Source of the DNA: JASGCK01 sp031538565
Lineage (GTDB): Bacteria; Pseudomonadota; Gammaproteobacteria; Burkholderiales; Burkholderiaceae_C
Length of the DNA stretch: 29,957 bases
Direction of reading: 5' to 3'
Assembly (NCBI GenBank): GCA_031538565.1
Contig: JAVKLS010000058.1
Location: 1-29,957, forward strand
Both the position numbers and the translations under genes were made by a program. Of the stretch, positions 7,476 through 14,907 are shown piece after piece. The notes beneath the pieces are model-generated. The model was not told the DNA's origin and searched no databases. It saw only the letters and a program-made list of their open reading frames with translations. Position 1 is the first letter of the stretch. Every line of letters begins with the position of its first letter.

Positions 7476-8122
7476 TACGAGTTCTCCAGTACGATGCCTT
7501 CAATTTGATTGGCAACATCTTCGCACTTGTCGGTGATTGTCTCCAGCAACTCGTAAATCGCTTTGAGTTTGATGACCTCGCGCACCTCGGGCTCTTCGCG
7601 AAACAGTTTACTCATGGCACCACGCATGACGCGGTCAGCATCCGACTCTAGGCGGTCAATTTCTTCGCAGGTTTTAAGCGCTGCCTCGGCGGTTTTAGCG
7701 TCCGCAATACTGCCCAGCATATACACCGCGTCTTTTAAGCGATCGCAACATTTAAGACTGATATCGGTGAGGCGCAAAATTGCGTCTGTCGTACTTTTTA
7801 AGTCGTACAACGCCATCGCTTCGGCACAGTCTTGAATTAAATCCGCCACATCGTCCATGGTGTTAATCAAAGAGTGGATTTGCTCTCGGTCAATGGGCGT
7901 GATAAACGTTTTGTGGATGAGTCGGTTGACCTCCGCAGTAATGCGGTCGGCCGAATGCTCCGCGTTATCTACATCTCGGTTAAAACTCTCGCGCAGCACG
8001 GGATCGCTGTAATTAGCAACCAACTTAGAAAAAGCTTGCGCAGCACTCACAATGCAATCCGCATGCTGGTTAAACATTTCAAAAAAATTGCCTTCTTTGG
8101 GAAGTAATTTGCTAAACAGCAT
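7475..8122 (-). CDS. DUF47 / PhoU-like accessory protein of the Pit transporter
   Basis: A 215-residue cytoplasmic all-alpha protein of the DUF47 family, distantly related to PhoU. Visible features are the start MLFSKLLPKEGNFFEMF, an EHSAD segment near 55-59, and DREQIHSLINTMDDVADLI near 78-96; the acidic D/E-x-x-x-D motifs are the presumed metal sites of PhoU-like helical bundles. These proteins are usually encoded directly upstream of pit and are thought to regulate the transporter. A GGAG ribosome binding site lies 8 nt upstream of the ATG. It overlaps pit by one base and starts 36 bp after folK. Confidence 0.88.
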   Translation of the reverse strand: MLFSKLLPKEGNFFEMFNQHADCIVSAAQAFSKLVANYSDPVLRESFNRDVDNAEHSADRITAEVNRLIHKTFITPIDREQIHSLINTMDDVADLIQDCAEAMALYDLKSTTDAILRLTDISLKCCDRLKDAVYMLGSIADAKTAEAALKTCEEIDRLESDADRVMRGAMSKLFREEPEVREVIKLKAIYELLETITDKCEDVANQIEGIVLENS

Positions 8123-8158
8123 GAGCGCACTCCAAGTTAATAACGATTGCCGCCGATT

Positions 8159-8650
8159 CTACGAGCGATCTCCACTCGCCAACTGACGAATCTGCTGCTG
8201 GGAAACGGCTTGCAAGTCAATTGCGCGAACACGCTGGGGCGCAAGCTCTGCCAGAGGTCGCAAAACAAACGCCCTTTGCCACATGCGCGGATGCGGAATC
8301 GTCAATGTTTTACTGTCGATTGATGCCTCGCCAAAGAGCAAGATATCGATATCCAAAGTGCGCGGTGCGTTGTGCAAATGCGCCCTATCTGCAGGCAAAG
8401 CACGCCCCGAAAGGCTTTCCAGTTTTTGCAATTCGCCCAGTAAGGCGTAGGCGTTTAATGCGGTGTCAATCGCAAGCACGGCGTTGATGTAGTCGTTGCC
8501 ACTTGCATCCACAGGCTTGCTTTTATACAGGCTAGACTTTGCCAGCAGCCGCGTGCTTGGCAACTGCGCCACGGCAGTCGTCGCCGACTCGATGTGCTGA
8601 ACCGAGTCGCCTAAGTTAGACCCCAGCGCTAAGTATGCCGTCACCATCAT
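8159..8650 (-). CDS. folK: 6-hydroxymethyl-7,8-dihydropterin pyrophosphokinase (HPPK)
   Basis: HPPK transfers pyrophosphate from ATP to 6-hydroxymethyl-dihydropterin, the step before dihydropteroate synthase in folate synthesis. The 163-residue protein has the family start YLALGSNLGD (6-15), the substrate/Mg motif PRTLDIDILLFG (96-107), and IPHPRMWQRAFVLRPLAELAP-like sequence from 118. The first two codons are both ATG; the second (8647) is equally possible. The start overlaps the end of pcnB by about 32-35 bp, the typical pcnB-folK arrangement in proteobacteria, so coupling is likely. Confidence 0.95.
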   Translation of the reverse strand: MMVTAYLALGSNLGDSVQHIESATTAVAQLPSTRLLAKSSLYKSKPVDASGNDYINAVLAIDTALNAYALLGELQKLESLSGRALPADRAHLHNAPRTLDIDILLFGEASIDSKTLTIPHPRMWQRAFVLRPLAELAPQRVRAIDLQAVSQQQIRQLASGDRS

Positions 8651-10121
8651 TTTGTACAGGCTGCGCGGCCTTAGGTTTGCGCTTGCGTCTTGGTTTGCGA
8701 GCTTGATCGGCAGCTGCGTCCGTCGTTGTGCTTATTATTTTTGGCTGTGATTTGACTTGCGCAATCAGCGCTAGCCGAGTCGCATGATCGGCATCTTGAA
8801 ACGCTTGCCACCAATCAGCAAGCGCCGCCAATTCTGCCGCGCCTGCTTCGTTTGATTGCCCGCGTAGACGCAAAAAATCAAAACCTGCGCGAAAGCGTAA
8901 ATGCTCGACCAGCGTGTGCGGCGAGCCACCCGTGCGCCGCTCAAACCTTGGCTGCATCATCCAAATTTCACGCATATCAGCACCCAGCTTGCCGCGCCCA
9001 GAGACGTCTCCAATACGCTCCTCAAAAACCGCATCAACGCTTTCTGCCAGCGCAGGAAAGGTTGGGGTTTTGCTAAACGGCTTCTTGCCGTCGCGCCGCG
9101 CCGCCCACCCCGCTAACACGTCTTGCCACAAAACCGCAGCCAACAAATAACTTGGGGCAACCGGCTTGCCTGCCAAAACACGCGCATCGGTATCGCCAAG
9201 CATCCCTTGCACCATTGGCGTGCCCGCGCGCTCCACCATGACATCGAGCAACGGATAAATTCCGCGCTCCAGTCCCAAAGACTGAAGCGTTTGGATGCTG
9301 GCAAGCGAATGCCCTGTTTGCACGAGTTTGAGCATTTCGTCAAACATACGCGAAGGCGGCACGTCCTCCAGCAGTTTTTTGAGTTTTTTAATCGGCTCTA
9401 GCGTTTTGGGTTCTAACTGGAAACCCAACTTGGCAAGCTTGGCAGCAAAGCGCACAGCGCGGATGATGCGCACGGGGTCTTCACGATACCGCGCTGCGGG
9501 CTCACCAATCATTCGGATGATTCGGCGCTTGGCATCAGCAATACCGCCGTGGTAGTCCACCAGCACTTCGGAGCTAGGGTCGTAATACATGGCGTTGACG
9601 GTGAAGTCACGCCGCGCTGCATCGCTGGCAATGTCGCCCCACACGTTATCGCGCAGCACCCGTCCACTGCTATCAACGGCGTGTTTCATGCCTTCTAACT
9701 GCGTTTTTTGACTGCGCTCGTTGCCCTTCACCTTGGTCGCATCCGCCGTATCCACATTGGCGCGAAAGGTGGAGACTTCAAACACTTCGTGGTCACGTCC
9801 ACCGCCAAAAATAACGTGCACGATGCGGAAGCGTCGCCCAATAATGAAGGCACGTCTAAAGAGTCGCTTGACTTCTTCGGGCGTGGCCTCGGTTGCAATA
9901 TCAAAATCTTTGGGAGCCAGTCCGAGCAGCAAATCGCGCACCGCGCCGCCCACAATGTAAGTCTCAAAACCCGCGTCTTGTAAGGTTTCCACCGTTTCGA
10001 TGGCGCGTGAGTCAATTAAATCGCGGTTAATTTTGTGCTCACGCACAGGCACTTCCATGCGCTTGGATGCCAGTGACGTTTTGCCGCCCGCTTTGACCAG
10101 TTGAATAATTTTTTTAAGCAT
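8616..10121 (-). CDS. pcnB: Poly(A) polymerase I
   Basis: PcnB adds 3' poly(A) tails that direct RNA to exonucleolytic decay. The protein (501 aa from the chosen ATG) has a class II nucleotidyltransferase head with GGAVRD (58-63) and the catalytic DFDIAT (72-77). RNA-binding sequences follow, with RYREDPVRIIRAVRFAAKLGF-type helices. It ends in a Lys/Arg-rich tail (RKPRRKRKPK), which together with length points to PcnB over the shorter CCA-adding enzyme. I chose ATG 10121 (MLKKIIQ); an in-frame TTG at 10139 would overlap the upstream HAD gene and add six residues. It lies 14 bp after the HAD gene and overlaps folK. Confidence 0.93.
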   Translation of the reverse strand: MLKKIIQLVKAGGKTSLASKRMEVPVREHKINRDLIDSRAIETVETLQDAGFETYIVGGAVRDLLLGLAPKDFDIATEATPEEVKRLFRRAFIIGRRFRIVHVIFGGGRDHEVFEVSTFRANVDTADATKVKGNERSQKTQLEGMKHAVDSSGRVLRDNVWGDIASDAARRDFTVNAMYYDPSSEVLVDYHGGIADAKRRIIRMIGEPAARYREDPVRIIRAVRFAAKLAKLGFQLEPKTLEPIKKLKKLLEDVPPSRMFDEMLKLVQTGHSLASIQTLQSLGLERGIYPLLDVMVERAGTPMVQGMLGDTDARVLAGKPVAPSYLLAAVLWQDVLAGWAARRDGKKPFSKTPTFPALAESVDAVFEERIGDVSGRGKLGADMREIWMMQPRFERRTGGSPHTLVEHLRFRAGFDFLRLRGQSNEAGAAELAALADWWQAFQDADHATRLALIAQVKSQPKIISTTTDAAADQARKPRRKRKPKAAQPVQNDGDGILSAGV

Positions 10122-10135
10122 GAAGTCTCGTTGTA

Positions 10136-10810
10136 TCAAGGCGTCTCAAATAAATCGAGAATTCGCCATTGTCGCTGCACCGCCAGCGCTCGCAGCCGTA
10201 TATCGGGATTGGTTGCTACGGGATGCGACACCTTCTCAAGTAGCGGCACATCATTCATCGAGTCACTATAAAACGTGCTCTTTGGAATATCGCGCCACGT
10301 GAGTCCTCGCTCTTGCAGCCACATCTCCATGCGCGTGACTTTGCCGCCTTGAAACGACGGCACACCCGCGATCCGATTAGTGACGTGCCCACTTGCGTCA
10401 CGCTCCAAATCCACAGCAATTAAATGCGCCACGCCAAACGCACGGGCAATATCACGCGTCACAAACTCATTTGTGGCGGTGATGATGATGCAAGCGTCAC
10501 CCGCCGCTTGATGGGCTCGCACCAAATCCAGAGCTTGGGGACGGATGGCTGGGGCAATCCAGTCGCGCATATATTTGGCGTGCAACCGAGTCGCGGCCTG
10601 CGCGTCCAAGTTGGCGACCACTTGCATGGCAAAAGCAACGTAGGCGTGAATGTCTAGCGTGCCCGCGCGGTAATCAGCAGAAAAAGCTTCGTTGCGAGTT
10701 TTGTGCTGCGCGGGGTCAACCAAACCTTCAGCTATGCAAAACGCCCCCCACGTGTAATCGGAGTCAATTGGCAGCAGCGTGTGGTCAAGGTCAAAAAGGG
10801 CGAGGTTCAT
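10136..10810 (-). CDS. HAD-IB family phosphatase (SerB-like)
   Basis: A 224-residue haloacid-dehalogenase superfamily phosphatase, subfamily IB. Motif I is DLDHT (D7 nucleophile, D9 general acid), motif II is IIITATN (about 109-115), and motif III/IV is a Lys followed by YSDSMNDVPLL (about 181-191) holding the Mg-binding acidic residues. Relatives include phosphoserine phosphatase and, in some bacteria, histidinol-phosphatases; the physiological substrate here is not determined. In Burkholderiales a gene of this type regularly sits between hda and pcnB. It begins 8 bp after hda. Confidence 0.85.
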   Translation of the reverse strand: MNLALFDLDHTLLPIDSDYTWGAFCIAEGLVDPAQHKTRNEAFSADYRAGTLDIHAYVAFAMQVVANLDAQAATRLHAKYMRDWIAPAIRPQALDLVRAHQAAGDACIIITATNEFVTRDIARAFGVAHLIAVDLERDASGHVTNRIAGVPSFQGGKVTRMEMWLQERGLTWRDIPKSTFYSDSMNDVPLLEKVSHPVATNPDIRLRALAVQRQWRILDLFETP

Positions 10811-10818
10811 ACGGTGCG

Positions 10819-11508
10819 TTAAATCAACCGATCGATGTTGTCCAGCATTTCTTTGAGCAGCGGAACGGTGATGGCGCGTTTGGTTTGCAGCGCGTAGCGG
10901 TCAAGCTTATCCAGCCACTGCATTAAATGGCTCAGATCGCGGGAAAAGCGGGTGCTCATGTAACCCAACACCTCGTCGCTCAAGTGCAAGCCGCGAGCAG
11001 TGGCGCTGGCACGCAATACTTCTTGCTGCGCGGCATCGGGCAAAGCGTGCAAGGCAAAAATGTCGCCCCAGCCTAGGCGCGAGCGCAAATCGCCACGCAG
11101 CAAAAGCGCAGCTGGTGCTGCATCACCAGCTGCAACCACCGCGCAGCCCGTGGCGGAGCTGTTAACAAACCAATTAAACGCCGCGTGCTGCTGCACCGAG
11201 GTGTAGCAATGCACATCATCCATCAACGCCACGCGCCAATCGGGATTAAAGGCGGACGGCTCGGCAATGCTTGCGTTTAACCAACCGACAGCTTCGTCGC
11301 GCTCTTGCAAACCGCGCTGCACAGCGCGAAGCAAATGGGTTTTACCCGTTCCCGATTCGCCCCACAAATAAATCGGCACAGGCGAGCGCAGTGTGGCAGC
11401 TAACCACAGCCGCAAATGCTGGTGCGCGGCTTCATTACCCGTCGGTAAAAAACTATTCAACGAGGGCGCAAGATCAACGGCAACATCAAGTGTAAATTGC
11501 TGCATCAT
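10819..11508 (-). CDS. hda: DnaA regulatory inactivator Hda
   Basis: Hda is a DnaA-like AAA+ protein that, bound to the DNA-loaded beta clamp, stimulates ATP hydrolysis by DnaA and so limits replication initiation. This 229-residue protein lacks the DnaA DNA-binding domain, as expected. The N-terminus QFTLDV (4-9) resembles the beta-clamp-binding peptide. Walker A is GESGTGKT (50-57) and Walker B is VALMDDVH (93-100). Two ATG codons open the gene. It overlaps the stop of the AI-2E gene by one base (TGATG), so it is coupled to it. Confidence 0.9.
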   Translation of the reverse strand: MMQQFTLDVAVDLAPSLNSFLPTGNEAAHQHLRLWLAATLRSPVPIYLWGESGTGKTHLLRAVQRGLQERDEAVGWLNASIAEPSAFNPDWRVALMDDVHCYTSVQQHAAFNWFVNSSATGCAVVAAGDAAPAALLLRGDLRSRLGWGDIFALHALPDAAQQEVLRASATARGLHLSDEVLGYMSTRFSRDLSHLMQWLDKLDRYALQTKRAITVPLLKEMLDNIDRLI

Positions 11509-12593
11509 CAGTTTAGATACAACTTCGACGCAAGGTAGCGCACCTTGATACGGCGTAGCAGCACCAAAAGAACGGCACTGGCGGGTAATGCGAGCAACAC
11601 GCCGATAAACCCAAAGAGCTCGCCAAACGCAAGCAGGGCAAAAATAACGGCAAGCGGATGCAACCCAATGCGCTCACCCACCAAACGCGGCGTGAGGAAA
11701 AACCCCTCCAGCACTTGCCCTGCGCCGTACACAGTTGCAAGCATGACGGCGGTTTGTGCGAGATCGAATTGCAAAGCACCTGCTAGCAAAGCCAGAATGA
11801 AACCAATGCCAAAACCAAGATAAGGAATACAAACCGCCAACCCTGTAAACACGCCAATGGGTAGCGCCAAATCCAAGCCCCACAAACTAAGGCCAAGGCT
11901 ATAAAAAATTGCCAGCAACACCATTACCAATAGTTGCCCGCGCATATATTGACTCAGCACCGCATCGGTTTCTTGTAAAAAATTTTGCACCGCTGGTAGC
12001 TTGGAGGGCGGAATCCACGCGGCAACTCCGCGCCACAGTTTTGCCCAGTCGGTGAGCAAATAAAACAACACCACAGGAATCAACACCAGAAAACCCAGCA
12101 AAGTAATTAAAACGCTGCCCCCTATTTTGAGCGAGGGCAATACCCATTGCCAAATATCGCTGCCATTGGTTTGCAAATACGCCATGGCAAAATTTTTAAC
12201 ATTTTCGGTATCTAGGCTGTATGACACGCCTAGGCTTTGCAGCAGTGGTGCGAGTGCTGCGTTTAAGCGCTCGGCAAGGCGCGGCAATTGTGATTGCAGC
12301 AGCGGTAGCTCCTTGCTCAAAATCGGCACGATCAGCAAAAGCACTGCAAGCGCCAGTAGCAAAAATCCCACTTCCACCCACACCACCACCAGCCAATGTG
12401 GCAAGCGCTGTTTGGTCACGCGATGCGCCTGCTGCACCAAGGGCGCTAGCGAATACGCCAACACCAACGCCAGCACAAAAGGCATGAGGACGGGGGCAAG
12501 CAGCTTTAGCACTAACCACACACCCACAGCCAAAGCCAGCCAAATCAAACTGATGCGCCAAGGAGGGGCGGGAGAAGAGTCGTTGTGCGACAT
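11508..12593 (-). CDS. AI-2E / PerM family membrane transporter
   Basis: A 361-residue polytopic membrane protein of the AI-2E transporter (PerM, UPF0118) family. About eight hydrophobic segments are visible: a pair near 12-50, one near 68-90, a long central hydrophilic region (about 95-150), then several closely spaced helices. Conserved-looking parts include GVFTGLAVCIPYLGFGIG and the tail LALPASAVLLVLLRR. Family members have been linked to autoinducer-2 export or sodium/proton antiport; the role here is not known. It is the first gene of the run leading through hda to pit, and it is divergent from purM. Confidence 0.85.
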   Translation of the reverse strand: MSHNDSSPAPPWRISLIWLALAVGVWLVLKLLAPVLMPFVLALVLAYSLAPLVQQAHRVTKQRLPHWLVVVWVEVGFLLLALAVLLLIVPILSKELPLLQSQLPRLAERLNAALAPLLQSLGVSYSLDTENVKNFAMAYLQTNGSDIWQWVLPSLKIGGSVLITLLGFLVLIPVVLFYLLTDWAKLWRGVAAWIPPSKLPAVQNFLQETDAVLSQYMRGQLLVMVLLAIFYSLGLSLWGLDLALPIGVFTGLAVCIPYLGFGIGFILALLAGALQFDLAQTAVMLATVYGAGQVLEGFFLTPRLVGERIGLHPLAVIFALLAFGELFGFIGVLLALPASAVLLVLLRRIKVRYLASKLYLN

Positions 12594-12639
12594 AGATTCT
12601 TAAAACCAGAGTAAGCGAGTGTGTACAGCAGTCAAAAAA

Positions 12640-12669
12640 TGGACACTTAAAATTAACGCTTCATTTTAT
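12640..12669 (+). promoter_or_regulatory. Putative sigma70-type promoter of purM
   Basis: TGGACA (12640-12645) and TTTTAT (12664-12669) are spaced by 18 bp. The predicted start would leave only about 4-6 nt before the purM ATG, and no Shine-Dalgarno sequence is seen there. The promoter is weak by consensus and is a candidate only. Confidence 0.35.
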
Positions 12670-12680
12670 AGACTTGCACC

Positions 12681-13751
12681 ATGACCTCTCCTGCGACCGC
12701 TTTTGCCGCACCCAGCACGGCCAACACCCCCATTCATTACAAAGATGCAGGCGTTGATATCGAGGCAGGCGACGCGCTAATTGAGCGCATCAAACCTTTT
12801 GCCAAACGCACCCTGCGAGATGGCGTGCTGGCAGGCATTGGTGGCTTTGGCGCGATGTTTGAAGTCTCTAAAAAATATAAAGAACCGGTGCTCGTCTCGG
12901 GGACAGACGGCGTGGGAACCAAACTCAAACTGGCGTTTGAATGGAATATGCACAGTACCGTGGGCATAGACCTAGTCGCCATGAGCGTGAACGACGTGCT
13001 AGTGCAAGGCGCAGAGCCGTTGTTTTTTTTAGATTACTTCGCTTGCGGAAAATTAGACATCGACACCGCCGCCGCCGTCATTGGCGGCATTGCCAAAGGC
13101 TGCGAAGAATCAGGCTGCGCTTTAATTGGCGGTGAAACCGCAGAAATGCCAGGTATGTACGCCGCAGGCGAATACGATCTGGCAGGTTTTTGCGTGGGTG
13201 CGGTCGAAAAATCCAAAATCCTAAATGGTGCCTCTGTAACCGCTGGCGACGTGGTGCTTGGACTTGCCAGCAGCGGCGTGCACTCCAACGGCTTTAGCCT
13301 CGTGCGTCAATGCGTGGAGCGCGCAGGCAGCCAGATGCCTCCATCGCTTGACGGCAAGCCTTACCGCGAGGCGCTAATGGAGCCGACTCGGCTTTACGTC
13401 AAACCCATACTCGCAGCGCTGCAAGCCAGCGATCTCAACATCAAGGCCTTGGCACACATCACGGGCGGCGGCTTATTAGAAAACATTCCACGCGTACTTC
13501 CCGACCATTTGGCGGCCGAACTCGTTGCGAGTAGCTGGCCTAAAAGCGAAGTCTTTCAATGGCTGCAAACCACTGCCGCTATCTCCGATCACGAAATGGC
13601 ACGCACCTTCAACTGGGGTATCGGCATGGTCGTGGTGGTTAGCGCGGCATCCAGCAAAGACTGCCAATCGTTTTTAGAAGCGCAAGGTCAAAGCGTTTAC
13701 CGCATCGGCAGCATTCTCAAACGCACGGCAGATGCGGTGATTTTACGATGA
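12681..13751 (+). CDS. purM: Phosphoribosylformylglycinamidine cyclo-ligase (AIR synthetase)
   Basis: PurM closes the imidazole ring of FGAM with ATP to give AIR, the fifth step of purine synthesis. The 356-residue protein is full length. Family landmarks are YKDAGVDIEAGD (20-31), GIGGFGAMFE (52-61), SGTDGVGTKLKLAF (73-86) and the strongly conserved IGGETAEMPGMY (149-160), with GGGLLENIPRVLP further on. A short Ala/Pro/Thr-rich N-terminal extension (1-17) precedes the conserved part. It is divergent from the AI-2E gene with an 87-bp gap. Confidence 0.97.
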   Translation: MTSPATAFAAPSTANTPIHYKDAGVDIEAGDALIERIKPFAKRTLRDGVLAGIGGFGAMFEVSKKYKEPVLVSGTDGVGTKLKLAFEWNMHSTVGIDLVAMSVNDVLVQGAEPLFFLDYFACGKLDIDTAAAVIGGIAKGCEESGCALIGGETAEMPGMYAAGEYDLAGFCVGAVEKSKILNGASVTAGDVVLGLASSGVHSNGFSLVRQCVERAGSQMPPSLDGKPYREALMEPTRLYVKPILAALQASDLNIKALAHITGGGLLENIPRVLPDHLAAELVASSWPKSEVFQWLQTTAAISDHEMARTFNWGIGMVVVVSAASSKDCQSFLEAQGQSVYRIGSILKRTADAVILR

Positions 13752-13789
13752 CGCTAGTCCGAATTGATCTATGGCGCACGATTTCTTTT

Positions 13790-13798
13790 TGCTAGAAT
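13790..13798 (+). promoter_or_regulatory. Extended -10 promoter of the DUF1640-type gene
   Basis: TGCTAGAAT, an extended -10 box (TG-N-TAGAAT). Exactly 7 nt (13799-13805) separate it from the ATG at 13806, so transcription would start at or next to the start codon. There is no ribosome binding site, which supports a leaderless mRNA. Confidence 0.5.
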
Positions 13799-13805
13799 TT
13801 GCCGC

Positions 13806-14045
13806 ATGAGCACAATTACTTTTGATACGCTGACTTTTACTCGAAAGCTGCGCGATGCTGGCTTTAATGAGCAAGAAGCCGAAACAGTTGTGCGCGTAGT
13901 GGCTGATGCGCAAAACGGCTTAATCACCAAAGAGTATTTACAAATTGAACTTGCACCCATCCGTGCGACGCTCGATAAACTGACTTGGATGCTGAGTGCA
14001 TTACTGGCATTGGCCATTGCCAATTTCGCCAAGCAGTACTTCTAA
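13806..14045 (+). CDS. Small DUF1640/CCDC90-type coiled-coil membrane protein
   Basis: A 79-residue protein starting MSTITFDTLTFTRKLRDAGF. It has an N-terminal helix-forming region with NEQEAETVVRVVADAQ, a charged stretch likely to form a coiled coil (about 25-60), and one C-terminal hydrophobic segment (about 58-74, LTWMLSALLALAIANFA). This layout and the T-x-K-L-R-D-A-G-F-x-E-x-Q-A-E start match the bacterial DUF1640 family, distantly related to the mitochondrial CCDC90/MCUR1 proteins. The function in bacteria is not known. I chose ATG 13806 because the conserved part starts there; the upstream in-frame start at 13764 would lie upstream of the promoter-like box. It faces sirB1 with a 4-bp gap. 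Confidence 0.7.
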   Translation: MSTITFDTLTFTRKLRDAGFNEQEAETVVRVVADAQNGLITKEYLQIELAPIRATLDKLTWMLSALLALAIANFAKQYF

Positions 14046-14049
14046 ACCA

Positions 14050-14901
14050 TCACGCCAACATTTGCGCGCGGGTGAGTAGCACCACCTCGCGGTCACCCAA
14101 ATCCACACTGCTGTGCAGGTATTTATCGAGGTCGATCACTGCTTCGTGTCTGCGGTGCAGTTTTGCCAGTGCCAAGCCTCGGTCGCGGTACTCGTGCCAC
14201 GCCTCGGGCAGCAGGGTAATTAAGCGGTTTTGCACACAAACCAAGCGATCCCAATCCGTCTCGGCACGGTAGATTTCTTTGAGGTTGCGTAGCAAGCGAG
14301 TCACAATGTCGCGCGGGCTTGCGTCTTGCAAATAAAGACCAAACGGCGCTTCAAAGTCGCCCTCTAGTCCTAAACTTTTGTGAAATGGCTCTAGCCGATG
14401 CGCCAACTCTTGACCACTGAGCGACCTTGCATCGAGCGGGTCCATGATGACTTGTCCTTGCGGCAGTGCAATTTTGATGAGAAAGTGACCCGGAAAATTG
14501 ACCCCGCTGGCTTTGATGCCCACGCTTGCCGCTAACTCCAGCCAAATAATCGCAAGCGTAATGGGCAAGCCTTTGCGCGTTTTTAGCACGGCATTGAGAT
14601 AGCTGTTATCGGGCGCGTAATAGTCATTCACGTTGCTGGCAAAGCCCAGCTCCAAATAAAAAAAACGATTCAAGATGTGCAAGCACTGCAAAGGCGATGC
14701 GTCCACCGAAATTTTCCGCCTCAGCTTATCCGCCATTTGATCGACGCCTTCCAGCACTTGCTGCACGTCAAGGTCTAGGTATTCGTCTTGCGCCACTGCA
14801 GCAGCGGCCTCTAGCAGCGGAAAGTTTTTATCGCTTTGCACGAGCAGCGCAAAATAGTCTAGCGGCGTCGTGGGCGTAGTGAGTTGCGAAAAATTCAGCA
14901 T
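14050..14901 (-). CDS. SirB1-family (transglutaminase-like / TPR) protein
   Basis: A 283-residue protein of the SirB1 family. The N-terminal half is a transglutaminase-like fold with LNRFFYLELGF (77-87), a YYAPDNSYLNAVL segment (94-106), KGLPITLAIIWLELA (110-124) and GVNFPGHFLIKI (133-144). The C-terminal third is helical and TPR-like (DWDRLVCVQNRLITLLP, then YRDRGLALAKLHRR). The family is widespread beside murJ or prfA/hemK, but its biochemical role is unclear. It follows murJ by 6 bp and is the last gene of the apaG-thiL-murJ run. Confidence 0.85.
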   Translation of the reverse strand: MLNFSQLTTPTTPLDYFALLVQSDKNFPLLEAAAAVAQDEYLDLDVQQVLEGVDQMADKLRRKISVDASPLQCLHILNRFFYLELGFASNVNDYYAPDNSYLNAVLKTRKGLPITLAIIWLELAASVGIKASGVNFPGHFLIKIALPQGQVIMDPLDARSLSGQELAHRLEPFHKSLGLEGDFEAPFGLYLQDASPRDIVTRLLRNLKEIYRAETDWDRLVCVQNRLITLLPEAWHEYRDRGLALAKLHRRHEAVIDLDKYLHSSVDLGDREVVLLTRAQMLA

Positions 14902-14907
14902 GGAAAA

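Noticed and set aside
10122..10139. TTG start for pcnB overlapping the HAD gene stop
   Set aside because: ATG 10121 followed by LKKIIQ matches the usual start of the family; the extra six residues have no support.
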